Positions 1 to 8,626 of a stretch of DNA of 10,888 bases are shown one piece after another. Made by a program: the position numbers and the translations under genes. Position 1 is the stretch's first letter. Every line of letters starts with the position of its first letter. Source of the stretch: Actinomycetota bacterium (GTDB lineage: Bacteria > Actinomycetota > Actinomycetes > Nanopelagicales > Nanopelagicaceae); NCBI GenBank assembly GCA_009701085.1, contig WLKV01000009.1, positions 1-10,888 of the forward strand, written 5' to 3'. Under the pieces are notes generated by a model. The model worked only from the letters and a program-made list of their open reading frames with translations. It was not told the DNA's origin and made no database searches.

Positions 1-615
1 GATCTCTTCTCTCCAGCAAATAAGGGAAAGATTGTTGTTCTCTCTGAAATGCGCGATACCGTCGGAATTATCTTGCGTTCACAGGGCGTCAATCTTTCAA
101 CAGTCACTGAAGATCAATTTATGAACGCTGTCGACTTCCTCGCGAAGAAGATTGCCGATGGATGGATCCGTGGCGTAAAGGGCAACGAATACGCAGAAGA
201 CCTCACTTCAGGCGATGCAACAGCTGTTATTGGTTGGTCTGGCGATATGTTTATCTTGAAGTCAGAGAACGAAGGCAAGTTTGACTTCGCAATCCCAGAA
301 TCAGGCGGAACAATCTCTGGCGATAACATGATGATTCCTTCAACAGTTACAGCTGAAGCAAAGGCAAATACTGAGAAGCTCATCAACTACTACTACGAGC
401 CAGCTGTTGCTGCTGAAGTAGCTGCTTACGTTAACTATGTCTGCCCAGTAAAGGGTGCACAGGCTGAGATGGAGAAGATCGATCCAGCACTTGCTGCAAG
501 CGAATTCATCTTCCCAAGTGCTAAGACAATGGCGAACCTTTCAGTCTTCCGTTCACTTACACCTGCTGAAGAAACTTCATGGACCGAAGCGTTCCAGAAG
601 GCAGCCGGCAACTAA
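1..615 (+). CDS. potD: Polyamine-type ABC transporter substrate-binding protein, C-terminal part (5' truncated by window)
   Basis: The reading frame is open from base 1 to the TAA at 613-615, giving 204 residues with no start in the window. The family is usually about 350-400 residues, so roughly the N-terminal half, including any signal peptide, lies upstream. The visible part matches the C-terminal lobe of PotD/PotF-type extracellular solute-binding proteins. It has a segment on generating or tolerating an all-or-nothing ligand site (GDATAVIGWSGDMF), a PESGG-type loop before the lobe crossing, a helical LINYYYEPAVAAEVAAYV region, and the late PSAKTMANLSVF element before a short C-terminal helix. 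The protein would sit outside the membrane, bind spermidine, putrescine or a similar cation, and deliver it to the permease encoded by the next three genes. It abuts potA with no spacer, which supports a single operon. The solute is not certain: PotD-like proteins also bind other amines or amino-acid derivatives. Confidence 0.85.
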   Translation, partial: DLFSPANKGKIVVLSEMRDTVGIILRSQGVNLSTVTEDQFMNAVDFLAKKIADGWIRGVKGNEYAEDLTSGDATAVIGWSGDMFILKSENEGKFDFAIPESGGTISGDNMMIPSTVTAEAKANTEKLINYYYEPAVAAEVAAYVNYVCPVKGAQAEMEKIDPALAASEFIFPSAKTMANLSVFRSLTPAEETSWTEAFQKAAGN

Positions 616-1767
616 GTGTCAGATATCGCTAAGGCAGCGCGCGGAGATCTCAAACTCAGCCACATCACTAAGTCATATGGTGATTTCACTGCAGTAAACG
701 ATCTATCGCTAGTAATTCCTGAAGGTTCATTCTTTGCACTGCTCGGACCATCGGGCTGTGGCAAGACAACAACGCTACGAATGATTGCCGGACTTGAAGA
801 ACCAACTCAGGGAACTATTTCTTTGGGCGCAACTGATATTACGGATACAAAGCCGTATCAGCGCCCAATCAACACTGTCTTTCAGAACTACGCACTATTT
901 CCACATCTGACCATCTTTGAAAATATTGCATTCGGTCTACGCCGTCGCGGAATTAAAGATGTTGATGATGCAGTCAATAAGGCGCTCGATCTCGTAGAAC
1001 TTCCACACCTTGCTCAACGTAAGCCAACACAGCTCTCAGGTGGTCAGCAGCAGCGCATCGCACTTGCTCGCGCAATTGTTAATCGCCCAGCTCTGTTACT
1101 TCTCGATGAACCTCTCGGTGCACTCGATCTCAAGCTTCGTCGTCAGATGCAGATTGAACTCAAGTGGATTCAGAAGGAAGTCGGTATCACCTTCGTTCAC
1201 GTAACCCACGATCAAGAAGAAGCTATGACAATGGCCGACACCATCGCGGTGATGAATGAGGGACAGATTGAGCAGATGGGTTCACCTGCTGATCTCTATG
1301 ACAACCCTGAAACTGCATTTGTTGCAAACTTCTTGGGTCAGTCAAATCTCATCAAGGGAACTGTCGCAGGCAACGATGGCGCAAATCAGATCATCGACCT
1401 CTTTGGCCAGAAGATTTCACTTCAGAAAGATCGATCACATGCGGTAGATAACTCAATCTATGCAGGTATTCGCCCTGAGAAGTTCCGTATCTCTCGTCTA
1501 GAAACAGCGACATCAGGCAACATCCTCACTGGCGGAAAAATTGAGGACGTTTCTTACATCGGCGTCTCGACTCAGTACCAAGTCTTAATGCCTTGGGGAC
1601 AAGAACTCATGGTCTTCGAACAGAACGATGATGGAGTTGCTCCATTTAGCGTCGGCGAACCAGTTAACATCTCTTGGGAACCAATCTTCACATTTGGCCT
1701 TCGCGGCGACGAAGATGCTGAGGCTGGTACTGAAGTAAGTCCAGATGAGGATCTCGACGAAGAATGA
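616..1767 (+). CDS. potA: Spermidine/putrescine-type ABC transporter ATP-binding protein
   Basis: A 383-residue cytoplasmic ATPase that powers the importer. The nucleotide-binding motifs are complete: Walker A GPSGCGKT (44-51), Q-loop Q90, signature LSGGQ (140-144), Walker B LLLDEP (161-166), D-loop GALD (168-171) and switch His198 in VTHDQEEA. A C-terminal TOBE-type regulatory domain covers about 240-362, with the typical GIRPEKFRI (284-292). This architecture is usual for PotA/MalK-like ATPases, and the length is close to the family norm. Translation starts at GTG 616, directly after the potD stop. No other start codon in this frame lies close to the conserved N-terminus, and a purine-rich AGAAGG sits 14 bases upstream. 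The last 20 residues are strongly acidic (11 Asp/Glu), an extension not needed for the fold. The ATPase call is very secure. Polyamine specificity rests on the neighbouring PotB/PotC/PotD-like genes. Confidence 0.93.
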   Translation: MSDIAKAARGDLKLSHITKSYGDFTAVNDLSLVIPEGSFFALLGPSGCGKTTTLRMIAGLEEPTQGTISLGATDITDTKPYQRPINTVFQNYALFPHLTIFENIAFGLRRRGIKDVDDAVNKALDLVELPHLAQRKPTQLSGGQQQRIALARAIVNRPALLLLDEPLGALDLKLRRQMQIELKWIQKEVGITFVHVTHDQEEAMTMADTIAVMNEGQIEQMGSPADLYDNPETAFVANFLGQSNLIKGTVAGNDGANQIIDLFGQKISLQKDRSHAVDNSIYAGIRPEKFRISRLETATSGNILTGGKIEDVSYIGVSTQYQVLMPWGQELMVFEQNDDGVAPFSVGEPVNISWEPIFTFGLRGDEDAEAGTEVSPDEDLDEE

Positions 1768-1777
1768 CAGTTGCATA

Positions 1778-2626
1778 ATGAAGAAGATAAGTACCCCTTA
1801 TCTCTTATTGATCCCAGGAATGGGATTCCTCTTCACCTTCTTCCTTCTTCCGCTCTTTAACCTCGCACAAACATCGACCCAGACTGCAGTCGGTGGGGGA
1901 GATACAGGACAGTACGAACAGACTTTTCGCTTCCAGAATTACGTTGATGCATTTGTAGAGAATAAAGAGCAATTTGGTCGCTCTTTTCTCTATGCAACTA
2001 TCGCAACAGTGTTAGCTCTCGCAATCGCTTACCCACTTGCCTACGCAATCGCATTTAAAGGTGGAAAGCTCAAGAACCTCATGTTGGTTCTCGTTGTGGC
2101 ACCGTTCTTCACCTCATTCTTGCTTCGCACAATCGCGTGGAAGCAGATTCTTGGAGAAGAAGGATTTGTTGTTCCAACTCTTCGCAACCTTCACATCATC
2201 TCTCAAAGCACCACGCTGACTTCAAGCGCCTTCGCAGTGGTTGCAGGAATGACTTATAACTTCCTGCCATTTATGACTCTTCCGCTCTACGCATCTATAG
2301 ACCGCATTGATCCACGCACTCTCGAAGCATCGGGAGATCTTTATGCAAATGGATTCACTACCTTCCGCAAAGTCACTCTGCCTCTTTCAATGCCAGGCGT
2401 TGTTGCCGGAACGCTCCTTACCTTTATTCCTGCAGCAGGCGATTACGTCAACGCTGCAATTCTCGGTAGCCCTCAGACCAAGATGCTCGGAAACGTCATC
2501 GAATCGCGCTACTTCAAGATCGTTGATTACCCAACCGCAGCAGCGCTTTCCTTCACCTTGATGGCGGCTATCTTGGTTCTCGTCACTATCTATGTTCGTA
2601 AGGCCGGAACCGAGGAGCTTGTATGA
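1778..2626 (+). CDS. potB: Polyamine-type ABC transporter permease, PotB subunit
   Basis: A 282-residue inner-membrane protein, one half of the transmembrane channel. About six hydrophobic segments are visible, near residues 7-30, 67-92, 100-120, 150-172, 205-230 and 252-274. The cytoplasmic EAA coupling loop that contacts PotA is at about 183-204 (EASGDLYANGFTTFRKVTLP). A longer extracellular loop (31-60) follows the first membrane helix, as in PotB-type subunits. I chose ATG 1778, which gives MKKISTPYLL straight into the first helix. An in-frame ATG at 1745 would add 11 residues and overlap potA by 23 bases, and it lacks a better ribosome site. The gap to potA is 10 bases, and the gene ends in an ATGA overlap with potC. 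It belongs to the BPD transporter permease family. Polyamine substrate is inferred from the operon composition. Confidence 0.9.
   Translation: MKKISTPYLLLIPGMGFLFTFFLLPLFNLAQTSTQTAVGGGDTGQYEQTFRFQNYVDAFVENKEQFGRSFLYATIATVLALAIAYPLAYAIAFKGGKLKNLMLVLVVAPFFTSFLLRTIAWKQILGEEGFVVPTLRNLHIISQSTTLTSSAFAVVAGMTYNFLPFMTLPLYASIDRIDPRTLEASGDLYANGFTTFRKVTLPLSMPGVVAGTLLTFIPAAGDYVNAAILGSPQTKMLGNVIESRYFKIVDYPTAAALSFTLMAAILVLVTIYVRKAGTEELV
2612..2617 (+). promoter_or_regulatory. Ribosome binding site for potC
   Basis: GAGGAG lies 5 bases before the potC ATG at 2623, inside the last codons of potB. It is one of the best Shine-Dalgarno matches in the window and supports independent as well as coupled initiation at the ATGA overlap. 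Confidence 0.6.
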
Positions 2627-3417
2627 AGCAGATCTCTCGCTGGTTCCAGCGCAACCTCATCCGCATCTATGCAGTGGTTGCATTTACTTATCTCTTTATC
2701 CCAGTTGCATACACATTTGCCTTCTCATTTAACGATTCAGGTAAGAGCAACTTGGTATGGAAGGGCTTTACCTTCGCTAACTGGCAGAACCCTTGCGGTG
2801 CACCTGAAGTCTGTAGCGCACTTGGGAACTCCATCAAGATTGGTTTCCTCGCAACTCTCTTCTCAACAATTCTCGGCACCATGATTGCATTTGCACTCGG
2901 TCGCCATAAATTTAAAGGTCGCTCTACTACTAACCTTTTAATCTTCTTGCCGATGGCAACACCTGAAATCGTTCTCGGAGCATCACTGCTCTCACTCTTC
3001 CTAGTCTTTAAGATCAACCCAGGATTCTGGCCAACAGTTATCGCACACGTGCTCTTCTGTATCTCATTTGTTGTTGTCACTGTAAAGGCGCGTATTGCAA
3101 GCCTTGATCCACGTCTTGAACAAGCTGCGATGGATCTCTATGCCAACGAGCGCGAAACTTTCCGCCGCGTCACACTTCCATTAGTTGCTCCAGGAATCGC
3201 TGCTGCTGCGCTTCTGGCATTTAGCTTGTCATTCGATGACTTCATCATCACAAACTTCAACTCAGGAACGATGACAACCTTCCCTAAATTTATCTACACA
3301 TCTGCAGCGCGTGGCATCCCAGCGCAGGCAAATGTCATTGGTTCAGCGATGTTCTTCTTAGCTCTTGCCATTGTCATCATCGGACAATTTGTAGGTCGCA
3401 AGCGCAAAGTTTCATGA
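2623..3417 (+). CDS. potC: Polyamine-type ABC transporter permease, PotC subunit
   Basis: A 264-residue integral membrane protein forming the second half of the importer channel. Hydrophobic segments are visible near 14-36, 72-92, 104-128, 134-157, 185-204 and 238-257. The EAA loop is at about 165-191 and contains DLYAN and TFRRVTLPL, closely echoing the DLYAN/TFRKVTLPL loop of PotB, as expected for paralogous subunits. The stretch SFDDFIITNF (203-212) before the last periplasmic segment is characteristic of PotC-type permeases. The length is typical for PotC (about 260). The start overlaps the potB stop by four bases and has a strong GAGGAG site. The first extracellular loop carries two cysteines, C58 and C64, which could pair. 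The stop overlaps the dxr start by four bases, so the importer operon reads directly into isoprenoid genes. Confidence 0.92.
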   Translation: MKQISRWFQRNLIRIYAVVAFTYLFIPVAYTFAFSFNDSGKSNLVWKGFTFANWQNPCGAPEVCSALGNSIKIGFLATLFSTILGTMIAFALGRHKFKGRSTTNLLIFLPMATPEIVLGASLLSLFLVFKINPGFWPTVIAHVLFCISFVVVTVKARIASLDPRLEQAAMDLYANERETFRRVTLPLVAPGIAAAALLAFSLSFDDFIITNFNSGTMTTFPKFIYTSAARGIPAQANVIGSAMFFLALAIVIIGQFVGRKRKVS

Positions 3418-4562
3418 CGCGCGAACTCGTCATACTGGGTTCCACCGGTTCCATCGGTGTTCAGGCTCTCGAAATTGTTGAAGCCAATCCAACTCTCTTC
3501 ACTGTTGTTGCACTCTCAGCAGCAGGTTCCAATCCCGATTTATTGATTGCACAAGCTAAGAAGTTCAAGGTCAAAGTAGTCGGCGTAGCTAAAAATGCCG
3601 ATCTCATTCGCCAAGCACTTCCTGGCGTTGAAGTTGTCGATGGCCCTCATGCATCTACCGAAGTTGCTGCAATTTCCTGCGATGTTGTCCTCAATGGAAT
3701 TACAGGATCGATTGGACTAGCTCCCACACTTGCAGCGCTCGATGCCGATAATCGTGTTGCGCTTGCGAATAAGGAATCTCTCGTCGCTGGTGGAGATTTA
3801 GTTCTATCGCGCGCAAAGGAAGATCAGCTCCTTCCAGTCGACTCCGAGCACTCAGCTATCTGGCAAGCGTTGATCGGCGAGAAGAAATCTGAAATTTCAA
3901 AGCTGATCCTCACTGCAAGTGGCGGGCCATTTAGAGATCGCACAGATTTATCTGGTGTCACCGTGCAAGAAGCACTTGCTCACCCAACGTGGGTTATGGG
4001 ACCAGTCGTCACAATTAACTCTGCAACGTTGATGAATAAGGGACTCGAGATCATTGAAGCGCATTATCTCTTCGGTGTTTCGTATTCACAGATTGAAGCG
4101 GTAATTCATCCGCAATCTGTCGTTCACTCGATGGTCGAATTTGTCGATGGCTCAACCATTGCCCAAGGATCACCTCCCAATATGAAGGGGCCAATCTCAT
4201 TAGCTCTTCACTATCCACATCGTGTTCCAGCTGCCACTGCACCCATCGATTGGACGCAATCACACACCTGGAACTTTGCACCGATTGATACAGATCGATT
4301 CCCATCTGTTGCACTTGCACGCGAATGTGGCGCAATTGGCGGGGGAGCACCAGCAATCTTCAACGCCTCCAATGAAGTTGCTGTGCAAGCCTTTGTTGAT
4401 GGCTTGATTAAGTTCACCGACATCGTCTCCGTTGTCAGCGCATCCGTCGACGCTCTTCGCAGCTCGGCTGCCTCTAAACTTCGCGATCTCTCCGATGTCA
4501 GTGCAATCGAGGAAGATGCGCGCCGAACTGCTCATGAATTAGTAAAGAAGGTCGGCGCATGA
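3414..4562 (+). CDS. dxr: 1-deoxy-D-xylulose 5-phosphate reductoisomerase
   Basis: This cytoplasmic enzyme catalyses the first committed step of the MEP isoprenoid pathway: NADPH-dependent rearrangement and reduction of 1-deoxyxylulose 5-phosphate to 2-C-methylerythritol 4-phosphate. At 382 residues the length is normal. The NADPH-binding loop GSTGSIG is at 9-15, followed by LANKESLV (117-124). The divalent-metal ligands are D143 and E145 in VDSEHSAIW, with E212 in LMNKGLEIIEAH. Substrate-contacting elements follow: SGG (169-171), the flexible-loop H190 and W193 in AHPTWVMG, and N208/K209. HPQSVVHSMVEF (232-243) and PPNMKGPISLAL are also as expected; many homologues have PDMR or PDMK where this has PNMK. 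No clear Shine-Dalgarno precedes the ATG, which overlaps the potC stop as ATGA, so initiation probably depends on coupling. The stop overlaps the site-2 protease start in the same way. Confidence 0.97.
   Translation: MTRELVILGSTGSIGVQALEIVEANPTLFTVVALSAAGSNPDLLIAQAKKFKVKVVGVAKNADLIRQALPGVEVVDGPHASTEVAAISCDVVLNGITGSIGLAPTLAALDADNRVALANKESLVAGGDLVLSRAKEDQLLPVDSEHSAIWQALIGEKKSEISKLILTASGGPFRDRTDLSGVTVQEALAHPTWVMGPVVTINSATLMNKGLEIIEAHYLFGVSYSQIEAVIHPQSVVHSMVEFVDGSTIAQGSPPNMKGPISLALHYPHRVPAATAPIDWTQSHTWNFAPIDTDRFPSVALARECGAIGGGAPAIFNASNEVAVQAFVDGLIKFTDIVSVVSASVDALRSSAASKLRDLSDVSAIEEDARRTAHELVKKVGA
4545..4551 (+). promoter_or_regulatory. Ribosome binding site for the site-2 protease gene
   Basis: AAGAAGG ends 7 bases before the ATG at 4559, inside the 3' end of dxr. 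It fixes the start at the ATGA overlap. Confidence 0.6.
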
Positions 4563-5698
4563 AACTTCTAGGAATTTTGGCATTTGCTATCGCACTTCTT
4601 CTCTCGGTCATGGTCCACGAATTCGGCCACTACATCACAGCAAAGCGCTTCGATATGAAGGTCACCGAATTCTTCCTTGGCTTCGGAAAGCGCATCTGGT
4701 CATTTACTCGCGGAGAAACTGAATTCGGAATCAAAGCAATTCCTGCCGGCGGTTACTGCCGCATTGAAGGAATGACTCCACGAGATGAAATGCCTGCGGG
4801 CGAAGAATCTCGTGCATTCTTCGGAGCAACAACTTCACGTAAATTAATTGTTCTGGGTGCTGGTTCATTTGCTCACTTTGTCATCGGCTTCTTGCTGATC
4901 TTCTCCATCTTCTTCGGAGTTGGCGTCAATACCTTGCTCTCAGATGTCAGCAAAGTTTCTCCCAATTCAGCAGCAGCTGCGGCAGGTTTCCAAGCAGGCG
5001 ACAAGATCATCGCCATCGATGGCAAGGAAGTCACCAACTGGTATCAAGATTCACGCGCAATCGCCACATCACAAGGCAAGGAACTCACCTTCACTGTTCT
5101 TCGCGATGGTGCAGAGATTTCCATTACTGCAGCACCTACCTATCTCGAAGCAGAAAAGCGCTATGTGCTTGGTGTGGTGACAAAGATCGGCACCCAGCGC
5201 GAAACTTTTTTCACCTCTATATCTGAATCAGGCCGCGCGACTGCAGTTCTAACACGTGAATCCATTAAATCCTTGATTGCACTTCCAACGAAGGTGCCAC
5301 AACTGATTCGCCAAACATTTGGTGGCGAAAAGCGCGACCCCAACGGTCTTGTTGGAGTAGTGGGCGCTGCCCGTGTTTCAGGTGATGCAGTGAGCAGCAA
5401 TAAGCTCAATAACACCGAACGTTTCGGAACATTCCTACTTCTCGTTGCAAGCCTCAATATCTTTGTGGGGCTCTTTAATCTCCTCCCACTTCTTCCACTC
5501 GATGGTGGTCATATGGCAGTTGCAATCGCCGATGAAATCCGCGCCTTCTTTGCTCGCCTTCGCGGAAAGCCTCGACCAGCTGGAATTGATGTGAATGTCC
5601 TAACACCAATCACAATGACAGTCTTTGCGGTACTCGCCGTTCTCACAGCAATTCTGCTGATTGCCGACATCTTTAATCCCGTCTCGCTCAATTTGTAG
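4559..5698 (+). CDS. rseP: Site-2 intramembrane zinc metalloprotease (M50B family, RseP/Rip1-like)
   Basis: A 379-residue multi-pass membrane protease that cuts substrates within the bilayer. In actinobacteria the homologue (Rip1 of mycobacteria) releases sigma factors from membrane anti-sigma factors. The zinc-binding HEFGH is at 20-24 in the first membrane helix. The second catalytic motif NLLPLLPLDGGH is at 307-318, with D315 as the presumed third zinc ligand. A single PDZ domain lies at about 127-195 (AAGFQAGDKIIAIDGKEV), as in Rip1 rather than the tandem PDZ of E. coli RseP. Likely membrane segments are 2-25, 95-122, 292-315 and 348-370. ETEFGIKAIPAGGYCRIEGM (54-73) is the conserved re-entrant region. 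In the next helix the usual GPxxN appears as GSFAH (102-106). Its position between dxr and ispG is the conserved actinobacterial arrangement. No anti-sigma gene is visible, so the natural substrate cannot be named. Confidence 0.94.
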   Translation: MKLLGILAFAIALLLSVMVHEFGHYITAKRFDMKVTEFFLGFGKRIWSFTRGETEFGIKAIPAGGYCRIEGMTPRDEMPAGEESRAFFGATTSRKLIVLGAGSFAHFVIGFLLIFSIFFGVGVNTLLSDVSKVSPNSAAAAAGFQAGDKIIAIDGKEVTNWYQDSRAIATSQGKELTFTVLRDGAEISITAAPTYLEAEKRYVLGVVTKIGTQRETFFTSISESGRATAVLTRESIKSLIALPTKVPQLIRQTFGGEKRDPNGLVGVVGAARVSGDAVSSNKLNNTERFGTFLLLVASLNIFVGLFNLLPLLPLDGGHMAVAIADEIRAFFARLRGKPRPAGIDVNVLTPITMTVFAVLAVLTAILLIADIFNPVSLNL

Positions 5699-5719
5699 AG
5701 ATAAGGCAGAATACGGCTC

Positions 5720-6871
5720 ATGGTTGATCTCGGAATTCCAAGCGCTCCACCTCCTACGCTGCACCCACGTCGCAAGACGAAGCAGCTCAATGTTGGCGGA
5801 GTCGGCGTAGGTTCTGATTCACCGGTCAGTGTTCAATCGATGTGCACAACGCTCACATCAGATGTCAACGCAACGCTTCAGCAGATTGCCGAACTCACAG
5901 CCTCTGGTTGCCAAATCGTTCGCGTCGCAGTTCCTTCACAAGATGATGCTGATGCACTTGCGCAGATCGCTAAGAAGTCACAGATTCCTGTAATCGCAGA
6001 TATTCACTTCCAGCCTAAATACATCTTCGCTGCTATCGATGCAGGGTGCGCTGCTGTTCGCGTTAACCCTGGCAACATCAAGCAATTCGATGACAAGGTG
6101 AAAGAAGTTGCAAAGGCAGCAGGAGATGCTGGAATTCCGATTCGAATCGGTGTTAACGCTGGTTCTCTTGATCCGCGTCTTCTTAAGAAGTACGGCAAGG
6201 CAACTCCAGAAGCACTCGCTGAATCTGCTCTCTGGGAAGCATCACTCTTTGAAGAGCATGGCTTTAGCAACATTAAGATTTCAGTAAAGCATCACGACCC
6301 AGTGACGATGGTGAATGCATATCGCATCCTTGCGGCAAAGTGCGATTACCCATTGCACCTAGGCGTGACTGAAGCTGGCCCTATCTTCCAAGGCACCATT
6401 AAATCCGCAACAGCATTTGGAATTTTGCTTGCTGAAGGTATCGGCGACACTATTCGCGTCTCACTCTCAGCGCCTCCTGTTGAAGAAGTAAAAGTTGGAA
6501 TCTCAATTCTCGAATCACTGAACTTGCGTCAACGTAAGCTCGAAATCGTCTCATGCCCCTCATGTGGTCGTGCACAAGTAGATGTCTACACACTTGCTGA
6601 AAAGGTTCAGGCAGGACTTCAAGGAATGACAGTTCCACTTCGTGTTGCAGTTATGGGATGCGTTGTTAACGGACCTGGCGAAGCGCGCGAGGCCGATCTC
6701 GGTGTCGCATCAGGAAACGGTAAAGGCCAGATCTTCGTTAAGGGTGAAGTCATTAAGACAGTTCCTGAAGCCCAGATCGTTGAAACTCTTATTGAAGAAG
6801 CTATGCGTCTTGCTGAAGAGATGGAAGCCGCAGGCGTTCCATCAGGAGAACCTTCCGTCACAACTTCGTAA
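5720..6871 (+). CDS. ispG: (E)-4-hydroxy-3-methylbut-2-enyl-diphosphate synthase (IspG/GcpE)
   Basis: This is the penultimate MEP-pathway enzyme. It reductively opens methylerythritol cyclodiphosphate to HMBPP using a [4Fe-4S] cluster. At 383 residues it is a normal two-domain bacterial form: an N-terminal TIM barrel (about 35-265, with [35 protein letters not shown] and LHLGVTEAG) and a C-terminal cluster domain. The cluster ligands are C279 and C282 (CPSCGR), C314 (GCVVNGPGE) and E321. Their spacing of 3, 32 and 7 residues equals that in E. coli IspG (270, 273, 305, 312). The proline-rich N-terminus ([18 protein letters not shown]) matches the actinobacterial form and supports ATG 5720. The only ribosome-site candidate is AAGG at 5703-5706, an unusually long 13 bases upstream. 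The gap to the protease gene is 21 bases, consistent with read-through from it. Confidence 0.97.
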   Translation: MVDLGIPSAPPPTLHPRRKTKQLNVGGVGVGSDSPVSVQSMCTTLTSDVNATLQQIAELTASGCQIVRVAVPSQDDADALAQIAKKSQIPVIADIHFQPKYIFAAIDAGCAAVRVNPGNIKQFDDKVKEVAKAAGDAGIPIRIGVNAGSLDPRLLKKYGKATPEALAESALWEASLFEEHGFSNIKISVKHHDPVTMVNAYRILAAKCDYPLHLGVTEAGPIFQGTIKSATAFGILLAEGIGDTIRVSLSAPPVEEVKVGISILESLNLRQRKLEIVSCPSCGRAQVDVYTLAEKVQAGLQGMTVPLRVAVMGCVVNGPGEAREADLGVASGNGKGQIFVKGEVIKTVPEAQIVETLIEEAMRLAEEMEAAGVPSGEPSVTTS

Positions 6872-6880
6872 TAGTCAGGT

Positions 6881-6884
6881 AGGG
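6881..6884 (+). promoter_or_regulatory. Ribosome binding site for proS
   Basis: AGGG, in the context AGGTAGGG (6877-6884), lies 8 bases before ATG 6893. It favours that start over the in-frame ATG at 6902, which would be 17 bases away. Confidence 0.5.
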
Positions 6885-6892
6885 TTCGCGTT

Positions 6893-8626
6893 ATGTTGCG
6901 AATGTCCACTCTTTTCTTACGCACTTTGCGCGATGACCCAGCAGATGCTGAAGTTCCAAGCCATCGCCTCTTAGTTCGCGCTGGATATATCCGTCGTATC
7001 GCTGCTGGCGTTTACTCATGGCTTCCACTTGGCGTCATCACACTTCGCAATATCGAGAACATTGTTCGCGACGAGATGGATAAAGCTGGCTTTCAAGAGG
7101 TTCACTTTCCGGCGCTGCTGCCTAAGGATGCATATGAAACGACAGGCCGTTGGAACGATTACGGCCCAGATCTCTTCCGCCTTCAAGATCGCAAGGGCGC
7201 TGACTATCTTCTTGGGCCAACCCACGAAGAGATGTTCACCTTGATGGTTAAGGGCGAGTATTCATCATATAAAGATTTGCCGCTTGCTCTCTATCAAATT
7301 CAGACAAAGTACCGCGATGAAGCGCGTCCTCGTTCAGGAATTATCCGCGGTCGCGAATTTGTCATGAAAGATTCATACTCATTCGACCTTACTGATGAAG
7401 GTCTCGTCGAGTCATATATGCGCCATCGCGCGGCATACATCAAGACATTCGATCGTCTTCGCATGAAGTACAACATCGTCAGCGCAGTTTCGGGCGCAAT
7501 GGGAGGATCCGCTTCCGAAGAGTTCTTAGCTCCTTGCGAGACCGGTGAAGATACCTACGTTCTCTGCGAAAAGTGTGGCTATGCAGCAAACGTTGAAGCG
7601 ATGACAACTGTTGTTGCGCCAAGTGACGCATCAGGTGTTGCAGCTCTTGAAGTCTTTGATTCACCCAATACTCCAACGATCGACACACTCGTTGAACTTC
7701 TCAACGCAAAATTCGGTGGGGGATACGACGGGTCAATGACTCTCAAGAACGTCATGTTGATGGCAGATGAGACTCCCATCTCCGTTCTTGTTCCGGGCGA
7801 TCGCGAAGTAGATCTCAAGCGCCTTCAAGCAAACCTCGCTGGTGTAAACGATATTCGCGTCTTCGAAGAACCAGATTTTGCAAAGTTCCCAGGGCTCGTT
7901 AAAGGTTATATCGGACCACAGGATGCAAAGAAGAACGGCATCACTGTCTATGCAGATCCACGTATCGCACCAGGTACCTCATGGGTAACGGGCGCGAATG
8001 CAAAAGATAAGCATGCTCGCAATGTTGTAAACGGTCGCGATTTCGAAGTCGATCACTACATCGAAGCAGCACAGATCAAGCAAGGTGATTCTTGTCCAAA
8101 GTGCGCAACGCCAGTGATCATTGATCGCGCTATCGAAATTGGCCATATCTTCCAACTTGGCCGCAAGTATGCAGATGCACTTGGTCTCACAGTTCTCGAT
8201 CAGAACGGCAAGTCCCAAGTAGTCACTATGGGCTCGTATGGAATCGGTGTCTCTCGCGCCGTCGCAGCAATCGCCGAGCAGAGCTACGACGAAATTGGTC
8301 TCTCATGGCCAGTCGAGGTCGCTCCTGCAAAGGTTCACGTTGTTGCTACCGGCAAGGACGATGTTGTCTTTGAAACAGCCGAGAAGATTTCTGCAGATCT
8401 CGAATCACGCGGAATCAGCGTCATGATTGATGATCGCCGCGGAACTAGCCCTGGAGTTAAGTTCAAGGATGCCGAGCTCATCGGTATTCCTGTCATCGTT
8501 GTTGTCGGTAAAGCTCTCGAGCAAGGAAACGTTGAAGTTCGAGTCCGCAAGAGCGGTGAAAAGTCAGAAGTTGCAGTTGCTTCAGCTGTCGATTCGATTG
8601 CAGCGCTGCTACCGACTCTGAGCTAA
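6893..8626 (+). CDS. proS: Prolyl-tRNA synthetase, bacterial type with editing domain
   Basis: A cytoplasmic class II aminoacyl-tRNA synthetase that charges tRNA-Pro. At 577 residues it has the full bacterial (ProS type 1) architecture. The N-terminal catalytic part (1-225) has [21 protein letters not shown], the LLGPTHEE motif (106-113), and motif 2 as [10 protein letters not shown] (138-147) with [12 protein letters not shown] (153-164). An inserted YbaK-like editing domain covers about 230-395 and clears mischarged Ala-tRNA-Pro. K285 in LKNVMLM probably matches the conserved editing lysine. The catalytic core resumes with GIEVGHIF-like [10 protein letters not shown] (415-424) and motif 3 [10 protein letters not shown] (446-455). 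The anticodon-binding domain is at about 475-577 ([19 protein letters not shown]). Two cysteine pairs, C225/C228 and C401/C404, flank the editing insertion and could bind zinc, as seen in other bacterial ProS. A 21-base gap separates it from ispG. Confidence 0.97.
   Translation: MLRMSTLFLRTLRDDPADAEVPSHRLLVRAGYIRRIAAGVYSWLPLGVITLRNIENIVRDEMDKAGFQEVHFPALLPKDAYETTGRWNDYGPDLFRLQDRKGADYLLGPTHEEMFTLMVKGEYSSYKDLPLALYQIQTKYRDEARPRSGIIRGREFVMKDSYSFDLTDEGLVESYMRHRAAYIKTFDRLRMKYNIVSAVSGAMGGSASEEFLAPCETGEDTYVLCEKCGYAANVEAMTTVVAPSDASGVAALEVFDSPNTPTIDTLVELLNAKFGGGYDGSMTLKNVMLMADETPISVLVPGDREVDLKRLQANLAGVNDIRVFEEPDFAKFPGLVKGYIGPQDAKKNGITVYADPRIAPGTSWVTGANAKDKHARNVVNGRDFEVDHYIEAAQIKQGDSCPKCATPVIIDRAIEIGHIFQLGRKYADALGLTVLDQNGKSQVVTMGSYGIGVSRAVAAIAEQSYDEIGLSWPVEVAPAKVHVVATGKDDVVFETAEKISADLESRGISVMIDDRRGTSPGVKFKDAELIGIPVIVVVGKALEQGNVEVRVRKSGEKSEVAVASAVDSIAALLPTLS

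Noticed and set aside
1745-1777. Longer potB start at ATG 1745
   Set aside because: It would overlap potA by 23 bases and add a polar 11-residue extension. The ATG at 1778 leads directly into the expected MKK-plus-membrane-helix N-terminus.
2688-3080. A 130-codon open frame on the minus strand inside potC
   Set aside because: It is fully antisense to a clear permease gene, and its composition mirrors hydrophobic + strand codons. No known family is visible.
5699-5719. Possible promoter or leader between the site-2 protease gene and ispG
   Set aside because: No -35/-10 pair with acceptable spacing was found by eye, and the gap is only 21 bases. Read-through is the simpler explanation.
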